The position numbers and the translations under genes are program-made. A DNA stretch of 11,072 nt from an uncultured Erysipelotrichaceae bacterium (GTDB taxonomy: Bacteria; Bacillota_I; Bacilli_A; RF39; UBA660). Location of the stretch: contig CADBLZ010000009.1 in the NCBI GenBank assembly GCA_902795675.1, positions 1 through 11,072 on the forward strand. The letters are read 5' to 3'. The notes beneath the pieces are model-generated. The model ran no database searches. It was not told where the DNA came from and saw only the letters and a list, made by a program, of their open reading frames with translations. Each line of letters begins with the position of its first letter. Position 1 is the stretch's first letter. This document shows, piece by piece, positions 5,816 to 11,072 of the stretch.

Positions 5816-5836
5816 TACTTTTAGGAGGAACGAATA

Positions 5837-6106
5837 ATGAAAAAAGTAAAAGTTTTAGAAGATAAATGTATCGGTTGTGGAGCTTGTGTAGCTGTAGATC
5901 CTGAACATTTTGATTTTAGTGACGCTGGTGTTTCTAAAGTTATCAGTGAACAAAATGTTGAAGGTAATGCTACTCTTCAAGAAGCTTGTGACGGATGCCC
6001 CGTTGGAGCTATCGAAATCTTCGATGGTTGTGAAAATGAAAAATGTACTTGCAATCCTTGCAAATGCGAAGGTGAATGTAAGTGCAACGACGTTGAAGAA
6101 AAGTAG
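5837..6106 (+). CDS. Ferredoxin with metallothionein-like cysteine tail
   Basis: 89 residues with 12 cysteines. Residues 1-62 are a small one-cluster bacterial ferredoxin: CIGCGAC supplies Cys11, Cys14 and Cys17, and CDGCPVGAI supplies Cys54 as the fourth [4Fe-4S] ligand, with Cys51 as an extra thiol. Ferredoxins of this type are low-potential electron carriers in the cytoplasm. After the fold a tail (65-83) holds seven cysteines in CxC/CxxC spacing (CTCNPCKCEGECKC), as in metallothioneins or metal-thiolate clusters, and ends in an acidic NDVEEK. The tail could bind Zn, Cu or a further Fe-S cluster; that is inference. Codons are noticeably richer in third-position C than in neighbouring genes, suggesting high expression. 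AGGAGGA (5823-5829) is the strongest ribosome site in the window. It forms a monocistronic unit with its own promoter and terminator. Confidence 0.9.
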   Translation: MKKVKVLEDKCIGCGACVAVDPEHFDFSDAGVSKVISEQNVEGNATLQEACDGCPVGAIEIFDGCENEKCTCNPCKCEGECKCNDVEEK

Positions 6107-6120
6107 ATTTATGTCAATAT

Positions 6121-6150
6121 AAAAAGAACTCTTATTTAGAGTTCTTTTTT
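6121..6150. terminator. Bidirectional terminator between the ferredoxin and pseudouridine synthase genes
   Basis: AGAACTCT (6125-6132) pairs with AGAGTTCT (6138-6145) around a five-base loop, flanked by A's on the left and T's on the right, so it works on both strands. The TAA stop of the minus-strand gene (6134-6132) overlaps the loop and arm. Confidence 0.9.
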
Positions 6151-6863
6151 AAACTGTATAATTTTTTTACTTCTTTTAAGTTTAATTCACGGTAACCACC
6201 TTCAGCTAAACCATCAAGATTTAGGAAAGCGTATCTTTCTCTTTTTAATTTGATTACTTCTGAACCAAATTCTTTGAAGATATTTTTTACGATATGGTTA
6301 CGTCCTTCAATTAAACTTATTTCGATTATTTCACTATTTTTATTTTCGTTCTTACTCTTTATTTTGATACGAGATGGTTTTACTTTACGACCATTAACAG
6401 TTACACCTTTATTCTTTAGTGTTAAGAAATCTTCTATTTTCATGATTGGTGAAACAGTAGCACGATATACTTTTTCAACACCATTTGTTGGGTGCATTAG
6501 TAAGTTAGATAGTTCACCATCATTAGTTAAGATGATTAAACCAGTTGTATCATAATCTAAACGACCAACAGGATATATTCTTGTTTTGGTATCTATTAAT
6601 TCAGTTATTATTTTACGATTATGTTCATCACTTAGAGAACAAATATAACCAGCTGGTTTATAAAGTAAGTAGTATTCTTTTTTTACTTCTCTTTCTAATG
6701 TTACACCATTAACAATTATTTCATCAGCATCAGTAACTTTAGTACCTAGTTCTTTTACTACTTTGTTATTTACTAATACTTTTCCTTTAGTAATTAGTTC
6801 TTCTGCTTTTCTTCTTGATGTGTAACCAGAGTTAGCTATTACTTTTTGTAATCTTTCTTCCAT
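6132..6863 (-). CDS. rluB: rRNA pseudouridine synthase, RsuA/RluB family
   Basis: 243 residues, the usual length. An N-terminal S4 RNA-binding domain (about 2-60: ERLQKVIANSGYTSRRKAEELI) is followed by the synthase domain. There the motif VGRLDYDTTGLIILTNDG carries the catalytic Asp103, and EKVYRATV and IEGRNHIVKNIF are further conserved blocks. The family isomerises uridine in rRNA; RluB acts at position 2605 of 23S rRNA and RsuA at 516 of 16S rRNA. The short N-terminal S4 and general match favour RluB, but the exact site cannot be proven from sequence alone. In the last motif His-Ile replaces the more usual Arg/His-Gln. AGGTGA precedes the ATG and overlaps the stop region of the zinc-ribbon gene 8 bases upstream, so this is the last gene of the 8219-6132 operon. 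Confidence 0.93.
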   Translation of the reverse strand: MEERLQKVIANSGYTSRRKAEELITKGKVLVNNKVVKELGTKVTDADEIIVNGVTLEREVKKEYYLLYKPAGYICSLSDEHNRKIITELIDTKTRIYPVGRLDYDTTGLIILTNDGELSNLLMHPTNGVEKVYRATVSPIMKIEDFLTLKNKGVTVNGRKVKPSRIKIKSKNENKNSEIIEISLIEGRNHIVKNIFKEFGSEVIKLKRERYAFLNLDGLAEGGYRELNLKEVKKLYSLKKNSK

Positions 6864-6871
6864 TATTTCAC

Positions 6872-7378
6872 CTACCTAGTTAAGGTATAACAAACAAATA
6901 TACCCAAAATAATAATTAAGATTATAGCATAAATTAGTAAACGATGACTAAAAAGTTTAAATGATTTTAGTTTCTTATCTGCCATTTGTTCTTCAGCACT
7001 ATATTTTACTTCTTTTTGATGAGGTTTAGCTATGATTGTTATGAAGATCATACCTATAGCAATAATAGATGCTAGTTGTCCTAAAGCTTTAATATGTTTA
7101 TATGTTTCAATGTTTTGTAAGTAAACTAAAACTAATAATATTATAACTACTAAAACTGATAAGATAATATTCTTTAGAATAAATTTTTTATTACTTATTT
7201 CTTTTTTAAAACGATATCCACAATTACTACATCTGATATTCTTTTCATCATTTATATGAGCACAACGAGGGCAACTCTTTTTAGGTTTAATGTATTTATG
7301 ACATTTAACACATTTTAGTGCTCCTTTTAAATTAGCTGTATGACAATGAGGACATTCTATTTCATTTGTTTTAACCAT
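6872..7378 (-). CDS. Zinc-ribbon membrane protein
   Basis: 168 residues. The N-terminal 60 residues carry four CxxC knuckles (Cys9/12, Cys23/26, Cys36/39, Cys50/53) that make two tandem zinc ribbons: CPHCHTANLKGALKCVKC and CPRCAHINDEKNIRCSNC. Three hydrophobic helices follow (about 67-87, 97-117 and 147-164), with a basic or charged loop (118-146) between the last two. Zinc-ribbon plus membrane-helix proteins are widespread and mostly uncharacterised in Bacillota; no enzymatic motif is seen. An in-frame GTG at 7387 lies inside the ribosome site AAGGTGA (7390-7384), so the ATG at 7378 is preferred. Its first 8 bases overlap the end of the GH25 gene, which indicates translational coupling. Confidence 0.85.
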   Translation of the reverse strand: MVKTNEIECPHCHTANLKGALKCVKCHKYIKPKKSCPRCAHINDEKNIRCSNCGYRFKKEISNKKFILKNIILSVLVVIILLVLVYLQNIETYKHIKALGQLASIIAIGMIFITIIAKPHQKEVKYSAEEQMADKKLKSFKLFSHRLLIYAIILIIILGIFVCYTLTR

Positions 7379-8219
7379 TTTGTTCACCTTCTAAGACATA
7401 TGAGAAACGAGATATATTCATATCTACATTACCTCTTATACCATTTACTCTACCTGTACTTGTATATTGAAGCATGTCATAGTTATTAACACGTAGATTT
7501 TCACCATAATATGCATACCATATTTTTATTCCTTGTAAGTCATTTATGTTATATGAGTAATCATAATCATATTGATTTATATAAGCCATTACATCATAGC
7601 CATGATTATTAATATAGTTTAAGAATGTTTTAGCATGATGAGTTATTTCTCTTTTAGATAAACCATCTGTTCTTTGAGCTTCATTTACTGTTTCATAATC
7701 ATAAACAACGGGATAAGTTATTTTATAGTTTTTTATTAAGTTAAGAGTAAATGACGCTTCTTCATATACTTCTTTTTCATTCTTAGCTGCTGAGAAGAAA
7801 TAAACACCTACTGGTATATTTCTTTTTGTTGCTTCTTCAATATTTTTTCGGAAGTTATTATCTTCAAATATTTTTCCTTCAACAGTAGTTCTTCCACCAC
7901 ATCTAATAATAACAAAATCAACACTATCTTTTAACCAATCCCAATCTATTTCACCTTGCCATTCAGATATATCTATACCACGTGATTCTTGATTAACGAT
8001 CTTAGTTTTATATGGATTATAGATGTTAGCATCTTTTTCTTTTGTTATACGAATGAATTCATCTATTTCATTAAATGAATCATAATTAATGTATTTAGAG
8101 TATGAGATACTATAGAAATAAACAAAAGTTATTATTATAACTAGAGATAAGATAGGAACTATAAAAGCTTTATACTTTAGAGATAATTCTTTTATTTTGT
8201 CAAAAAAGTTATATTCCAT
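7371..8219 (-). CDS. Membrane-anchored GH25 lysozyme (N-acetylmuramidase)
   Basis: 282 residues from the ATG at 8219. A membrane helix (about 17-37) is preceded by a charged cytoplasmic stretch, giving an N-in signal anchor, then a linker, and from about residue 79 a glycoside hydrolase family 25 domain. Conserved parts are RGIDISEWQGEIDW (Asp83), IPVGVYFFSAAKN, and VVYDYET with Asp174 and the likely catalytic Glu176. The C-terminal block is IWYAYYG, then MLQYTSTG and VDMN. GH25 enzymes cleave the MurNAc-GlcNAc bond of peptidoglycan. The uncleaved anchor suggests wall remodelling near the membrane rather than a released autolysin or phage endolysin. The GTG at 8228 is part of the ribosome site AAGGTGAGGAG (8231-8221), so ATG 8219 is the start. 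First gene of an operon with the zinc-ribbon protein and the pseudouridine synthase. Confidence 0.93.
   Translation of the reverse strand: MEYNFFDKIKELSLKYKAFIVPILSLVIIITFVYFYSISYSKYINYDSFNEIDEFIRITKEKDANIYNPYKTKIVNQESRGIDISEWQGEIDWDWLKDSVDFVIIRCGGRTTVEGKIFEDNNFRKNIEEATKRNIPVGVYFFSAAKNEKEVYEEASFTLNLIKNYKITYPVVYDYETVNEAQRTDGLSKREITHHAKTFLNYINNHGYDVMAYINQYDYDYSYNINDLQGIKIWYAYYGENLRVNNYDMLQYTSTGRVNGIRGNVDMNISRFSYVLEGEQNG
7384..7390 (-). promoter_or_regulatory. Ribosome site of the zinc-ribbon gene, inside the GH25 gene
   Basis: AAGGTGA on the minus strand, five bases before ATG 7378. It encodes part of the last GH25 residues (EGEQNG) and contains the in-frame GTG at 7387, which I reject as a start. 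Confidence 0.8.
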
Positions 8220-8220
8220 A

Positions 8221-8231
8221 CTCCTCACCTT
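8221..8231 (-). promoter_or_regulatory. Ribosome site deciding the start of the GH25 gene
   Basis: AAGGTGAGGAG on the minus strand, directly before ATG 8219. It contains the in-frame GTG at 8228, which is therefore unlikely to be the start. Confidence 0.8.
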
Positions 8232-8236
8232 ATGTT

Positions 8237-8242
8237 ATTATA
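8237..8242 (-). promoter_or_regulatory. -10 box of the GH25 operon promoter
   Basis: TATAAT on the minus strand (8242-8237). No good -35 box is seen: TTATGA at 18 bases or TATGAA at 17 bases are weak. The predicted start near 8230 again coincides with the ribosome site. Confidence 0.55.
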
Positions 8243-8273
8243 TCAAATATTTATTCTATTTCATAATTTATTG

Positions 8274-8282
8274 TGTTAAAAT
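8274..8282 (+). promoter_or_regulatory. Extended -10 promoter of trpS
   Basis: TGT followed by TAAAAT (8274-8282), an extended -10 one base off consensus, with no clear -35 box. The start would fall near 8289, the first base of the ribosome site AAGGTGA. No T-box or attenuator fits in the 72-base gap before trpS. Confidence 0.5.
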
Positions 8283-8288
8283 TATTCC

Positions 8289-8295
8289 AAGGTGA
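8289..8295 (+). promoter_or_regulatory. Ribosome site deciding the start of trpS
   Basis: AAGGTGA lies five bases before ATG 8301. The in-frame GTG at 8292 is inside it, so the frame's first possible start is rejected. Confidence 0.85.
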
Positions 8296-8300
8296 TATGT

Positions 8301-9299
8301 ATGAAAACAATTCTTACAGGCTTAAGACCTACAGGTAATCTTCATTTAGGTCATTATTTTGGAGCTACTATTAATTATGTTAAGCTACAAAATGATTATG
8401 AGTTCTTTTTAGAGATTGCTGATGTTCAAGCATTAACAGATAATTTTAATGATCCAGATAAAGTAAGAAGAAATGTTTTTGAGATAACAAAAGATTTATT
8501 AGCTTGTGGATTAGATCCAAAGAATGTTCATTTCTTTATTCAATCTAAAGTTCCAGAAATAGCTGAGTTAACAGTTTTCTATTCTAATTTAGTAACTGTT
8601 GCTAGATTACAAAGAAACCCTACTGTTAAATCTGAGATAGCACAAAAGAAAGAATTATTTGGTAATGATGGTGAATCTATCACTTATGGTTTCTTAGGAT
8701 ACCCTGTTAGTCAAGCTGCAGATATTACAGCATTTAAGGGTGAACTTGTTCCAGTTGGTGAAGATCAACTTCCTCTACTTGAACAATGTCGTGAAATCGT
8801 TCGTAAGTTTAATTCTATTTATGGTGATACTTTGGTTGAACCAGATGCTTATTTATCAGAAAATAAACGTATTAAAGGTTTAGATGGTAATGATAAGATG
8901 GGTAAATCTCTTGGTAATGCTATTTATCTAGTAGATGATGATGAAACTATTAGTAAGAAGATTATGGGAGCTGTTACTGATCCTAATAAGATTAAGAAAG
9001 ATGATCCTGCTGATCCAGATAAGTGTATGGTTTATTATTATCATAAGTTAGTTAATAAAGATAATACTGAAAATATTTGTTCTGAATGTAAGAAAGGCGC
9101 TAGAGGTTGTGTTCAATGTAAGAAAGAACTTATTAGTGCTATGCAAGAATTCTTAAAAGATTTCAGAGAAAGAAGAAAAGTTTATGATGAAAATCCTGAA
9201 CTTGTAGAAAAGATTTTAGAAGAAGGAACAAATGTAGCTAAAGAACGTGCTAAAGATACAATGAAAGATGTTAAGCATGCAATGAAGATAGATTATTAA
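8301..9299 (+). CDS. trpS: Tryptophanyl-tRNA synthetase with Fe-S-type cysteine motif
   Basis: 332 residues, a normal length for bacterial TrpRS. This is a class Ic synthetase that charges tRNA-Trp with tryptophan. The start TGLRPTGNLHLGHYFGA contains the HIGH-type signature HLGH (15-18), and KMGKS (199-203) is the KMSKS signature. GYPVSQAADI is in the tryptophan/ATP region. Unlike Bacillus-type enzymes, it has a cysteine cluster in the C-terminal helical domain: Cys242, Cys260, Cys263, Cys270 and Cys273. The spacing Cys242-x20-Cys263-x6-Cys270-x2-Cys273 matches, with a two-residue difference, the [4Fe-4S]-binding pattern of Thermotoga maritima TrpRS. Cluster binding here is inferred. ATG 8301 is chosen from the ribosome site. 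The gene ends in a terminator hairpin holding its stop codon. Confidence 0.96.
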   Translation: MKTILTGLRPTGNLHLGHYFGATINYVKLQNDYEFFLEIADVQALTDNFNDPDKVRRNVFEITKDLLACGLDPKNVHFFIQSKVPEIAELTVFYSNLVTVARLQRNPTVKSEIAQKKELFGNDGESITYGFLGYPVSQAADITAFKGELVPVGEDQLPLLEQCREIVRKFNSIYGDTLVEPDAYLSENKRIKGLDGNDKMGKSLGNAIYLVDDDETISKKIMGAVTDPNKIKKDDPADPDKCMVYYYHKLVNKDNTENICSECKKGARGCVQCKKELISAMQEFLKDFRERRKVYDENPELVEKILEEGTNVAKERAKDTMKDVKHAMKIDY

Positions 9300-9314
9300 A
9301 ATCTATCTTTTTTT
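9286..9314 (+). terminator. Terminator of trpS, stop codon in the loop
   Basis: AGATAGATT (9286-9294) pairs with AATCTATCT (9300-9308) around a five-base loop containing the TAA stop (9297-9299), followed by T's to 9314. The last three sense codons form the 5' arm. Confidence 0.88.
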
Positions 9315-9324
9315 ATGTTATAAT
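9296..9324 (+). promoter_or_regulatory. Promoter of uppP, overlapping the trpS terminator
   Basis: TTAAAA (9296-9301), a 17-base spacer and TATAAT (9319-9324), with TGT directly upstream of the -10 (extended -10). The spacer is the 3' arm and T run of the trpS terminator. The predicted start near 9331 falls in the ribosome site and after the in-frame ATG at 9326. Confidence 0.65.
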
Positions 9325-9329
9325 TATGC

Positions 9330-9336
9330 AAGGTGA
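9330..9336 (+). promoter_or_regulatory. Ribosome site deciding the start of uppP
   Basis: AAGGTGA lies four bases before ATG 9341. The in-frame ATG at 9326 lies before this site and before the predicted transcription start. Confidence 0.85.
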
Positions 9337-9340
9337 TTAT

Positions 9341-10168
9341 ATGGAATTTTTAAAAGCTATACTATTTGGTATTATTGAAGGTATTACAGAATGGCTACCT
9401 ATTTCAAGTACGGGTCATATGATATTATTAAATGAATTTATTAATTTAAATGTATCAGATGAATTCTATAAGTTATTTGAAGTTGTCATTCAATTAGGTG
9501 CTATTATGGCGGTTGTTGTTTTATACTTTAAAACTATCTTCCCTTGGGGATTTGGCAAAAGTAAAAAAGAAACTAAGGATACTTTAAATTTATGGGGTAA
9601 AATTATTGTTGCTTGTTTACCTGCTGCAGTAATCGGTATTCTACTAGATGATTGGTTAGATGCTCATTTATATAATGGTGTTACTGTTTCATTAACATTA
9701 ATTATTTATGGTATTATCTTTATTGTTATTGAATCAAAAAATATTGGTAAAAGAAATATTAAAGATTTAAATGATATTAGTTATAAGCAAGCACTTGGTG
9801 TTGGTGGTTTCCAATTATTATCACTTATACCAGGAACTTCTAGATCTGGTTCAACTATTATTGGTGGTTTATTACTAGGTTTAGAAAGAAGTGTTGCATC
9901 AACATTTACTTTCTTCTTAGCTATACCTGTTATGGCTGGTGCTTCTCTACTTAAGTTAGCGAAGTATGTTATGGATGTTGGTTTTGTATTTGAAACAAGT
10001 GAACTAATAATTCTACTTATTGGATGTGTAGTATCATTTGTTATATCAATGCTTGTTATTAAATACTTTATGGCTTATATTAAGAAACATGATTTTAAAG
10101 TATTCGGTTATTATCGTATTATCTTAGGTTTAATAGTATTAGGTTATTTTGTATTACAAATGTTATAA
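9341..10168 (+). CDS. uppP: Undecaprenyl-diphosphatase UppP (BacA)
   Basis: 275-residue integral membrane protein, typical length for UppP. It removes one phosphate from undecaprenyl diphosphate to recycle the lipid carrier for peptidoglycan and other wall polymers; overexpression in other bacteria gives bacitracin resistance. The first signature GIIEGITEWLPISSTGH has Glu13, Glu17 and His26 (equivalent to E. coli Glu17, Glu21 and His30). The second, LIPGTSRSGSTI, carries Arg168 (equivalent to E. coli Arg174). About eight hydrophobic segments are visible, ending in a final helix (about 258-273). Glu17-Trp18-Leu19-Pro20 replaces the common Glu-Phe-Leu-Pro, a mild variant. It follows trpS by 41 bases but has its own promoter. 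Its presence shows that the cell makes a polyprenyl-dependent envelope polymer. Confidence 0.97.
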   Translation: MEFLKAILFGIIEGITEWLPISSTGHMILLNEFINLNVSDEFYKLFEVVIQLGAIMAVVVLYFKTIFPWGFGKSKKETKDTLNLWGKIIVACLPAAVIGILLDDWLDAHLYNGVTVSLTLIIYGIIFIVIESKNIGKRNIKDLNDISYKQALGVGGFQLLSLIPGTSRSGSTIIGGLLLGLERSVASTFTFFLAIPVMAGASLLKLAKYVMDVGFVFETSELIILLIGCVVSFVISMLVIKYFMAYIKKHDFKVFGYYRIILGLIVLGYFVLQML

Positions 10169-10173
10169 GAATT

Positions 10174-10205
10174 AAAAAAACATTTCCTTTTGGAAATGTT
10201 TTTTT
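10174..10205. terminator. Bidirectional terminator between uppP and the wall hydrolase
   Basis: AACATTTCC and GGAAATGTT (ends 10187 and 10192) form a stem with a TTTT loop, extended by seven A's (10174-10180) against T's (10199-10205). It is symmetric and so serves uppP on the plus strand and, on the minus strand, the gene whose TAA is at 10206-10204. Confidence 0.92.
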
Positions 10206-11072
10206 ATCTATATCGATTACCTGTTGGTGAAATCATTTGTCTTCCTCCACTAGTTGAACCATTAGATAGGAAGCTTAAGTATTCATTATTTCTAACACCA
10301 TTTAAACAGTCATTAACAGCAAGTGAAACGATTTCTGGTGGATTTTCCATATATGCTAAATATGCACCTGATGAATATACAGTATACTGACCTGAACCAG
10401 TTACTTGGCCTCTTGGCGTATCACCAAATTCACTTTGCCATGCTTCATCTTCACATCTATTTAAGATAGAAGAAGCTACAGCTAAACTATCATCATATGT
10501 TCCATCACTTTCAGCAGCAACGATAGCGATTAATAATTGTTTATCTTCTTCACTTAAATCATATTTTTGATTATCAAAAGTTAGTACGAAACCTAATTCT
10601 GGATTTTCAGTCGCCATTTCGTATACTCTTCTCTGTAATTCAAGTTCTTCATCTACTTCTTCTTGTTCATGATTGATAAAGGTTTGTTCTACACGAGCAG
10701 AATTCACACTAGCAGTAGTAGATTCTGAATTAAATGTTACGGAAGATACAACAATTGATTCTTGAGTAGAATAAGATACAGACGGTGTTAGTGTTACTGT
10801 ATTGTATTCTTCATCTTCTAGTTTTATATCATCAGCTGATTCAAGATGAGATCCATTTATTGTTTCTGATCTATTATTTACTCTTGTCATAGATGAATGT
10901 AATGATAAAGATATCATGAATGATAAACTAGTGATACTTAGAATTGCTCCCCTATTTTTAGCTATTAGTTCTTTTAATTTAAGTAAGACATTTTTCTCTG
11001 GAGCTGGTAAACCTTGATTTATATCAATGATGATATCTGATATATAACGATCATTAATAGTTTTATTTCTTA
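10204..11072 (-). CDS. SleB-like cell-wall hydrolase (Hydrolase_2 family), N-terminus beyond window
   Basis: The minus-strand frame is open from the stop at 10204 to the right edge, so 288 residues are visible and the true start lies outside. An internal ATG at 10917 is not a credible start, because the preceding codons encode a sensible N-terminus: a cytoplasmic part (DIIIDINQGLPAPEKNVLLK, basic KELIAKNRG), then a membrane helix (AILSITSLSFMISLSLHSS, about 10960-10890). After it comes a Ser/Thr/Glu-rich linker and a C-terminal domain. That domain has IAIVAAESDGTYDDSLAVASSILNR with the likely catalytic Glu (codon 10512-10510), then QYTVY, and a Gly/Ser-rich end. This fits the SleB/CwlJ-type cell-wall hydrolase family, lytic enzymes acting on peptidoglycan. 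Family members also occur in non-spore-formers, so sporulation is not implied. The family's usual GEARGE is here AESDGT. Two cysteines flank the domain. Confidence 0.82.
   Translation of the reverse strand, partial: RNKTINDRYISDIIIDINQGLPAPEKNVLLKLKELIAKNRGAILSITSLSFMISLSLHSSMTRVNNRSETINGSHLESADDIKLEDEEYNTVTLTPSVSYSTQESIVVSSVTFNSESTTASVNSARVEQTFINHEQEEVDEELELQRRVYEMATENPELGFVLTFDNQKYDLSEEDKQLLIAIVAAESDGTYDDSLAVASSILNRCEDEAWQSEFGDTPRGQVTGSGQYTVYSSGAYLAYMENPPEIVSLAVNDCLNGVRNNEYLSFLSNGSTSGGRQMISPTGNRYR

Noticed and set aside
5910..6122. 70-residue frame overlapping the ferredoxin
   Set aside because: It is a shifted reading of the ferredoxin gene, which has the strong ribosome site and family motifs.
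6250..6555. 101-residue plus-strand frame opposite the pseudouridine synthase
   Set aside because: Antisense shadow of a conserved gene with no start signals.
7371..8219. GH25 lysozyme as a prophage endolysin
   Set aside because: It has a membrane anchor, sits in a housekeeping operon and no holin or phage gene is nearby.
8229..8300. T-box or tryptophan-responsive leader before trpS
   Set aside because: The gap to the divergent gene is about 80 bases, too short, and no T-box motif or antiterminator is visible.
10190..10390. 66-residue plus-strand frame starting in the uppP terminator
   Set aside because: It begins inside the terminator stem and is antisense to the wall hydrolase.

Overview
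The window is a compact, very AT-rich, gene-dense piece of a Gram-positive (Bacillota/Bacilli-type) chromosome. I infer a small-genome member of the uncultured Bacilli near the Mollicutes, for example an RF39-like gut lineage. The support is low GC, AGGTGA/AGGAGG ribosome sites, TTGACA/TATAAT promoters, Bacilli families (YutD, a YugI-type S1 protein, DUF1292) and short intergenic gaps. TGA is read as stop (end of the yutD-like gene), so the code is standard. UppP, a GH25 lysozyme and a SleB-like wall hydrolase imply peptidoglycan, which argues against a true wall-less mollicute. I see no phage, insertion sequence, CRISPR or defence genes; this is mostly a housekeeping and cell-envelope region.

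Layout. 1-400: divergent tRNA-Ser(UGA), cut by the left edge, and tRNA-Leu(UAA), each with a strong promoter. 418-2267 (minus): a membrane-anchored SGNH hydrolase carrying an RsgI-like middle domain, and a YugI/CvfD-type S1 RNA-binding protein. 2349-2600 (plus): a NifU C-terminal-type Fe-S scaffold, sharing an overlapping divergent promoter with the S1 gene. 2628-5726 (minus): a DUF1292 protein with a Met/Asn/Gln-rich tail, then a probable operon of a tail-anchored acidic protein, an unrecognised helical protein and YutD. 5837-6106 (plus): a ferredoxin with a metallothionein-like Cys tail. 6132-8219 (minus): an operon of an anchored GH25 lysozyme, a zinc-ribbon membrane protein and an RsuA/RluB pseudouridine synthase. 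8301-10168 (plus): trpS, encoding a TrpRS with a Cys pattern like the [4Fe-4S] enzyme of Thermotoga, then uppP. 10204-11072 (minus): a SleB-like cell-wall hydrolase whose reading frame runs off the right edge.

Two themes link the genes. One is the cell envelope: SGNH hydrolase, GH25 lysozyme, UppP, wall hydrolase and a tail-anchored protein. The other is iron-sulfur or metal-thiolate chemistry: NifU-type scaffold, Cys-tailed ferredoxin, Fe-S-type TrpRS and a zinc-ribbon membrane protein.

Regulatory signals are packed tightly. Several -10 boxes lie only about 12-15 bases before the ribosome site, so the mRNA leader is little more than the Shine-Dalgarno sequence. Stop codons sit inside terminator hairpins, terminators serve convergent genes on both strands, and the uppP promoter overlaps the trpS terminator. 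For six genes I chose a start downstream of the longest open frame, because the first GTG or ATG lies within or before the ribosome site or before the predicted transcription start.
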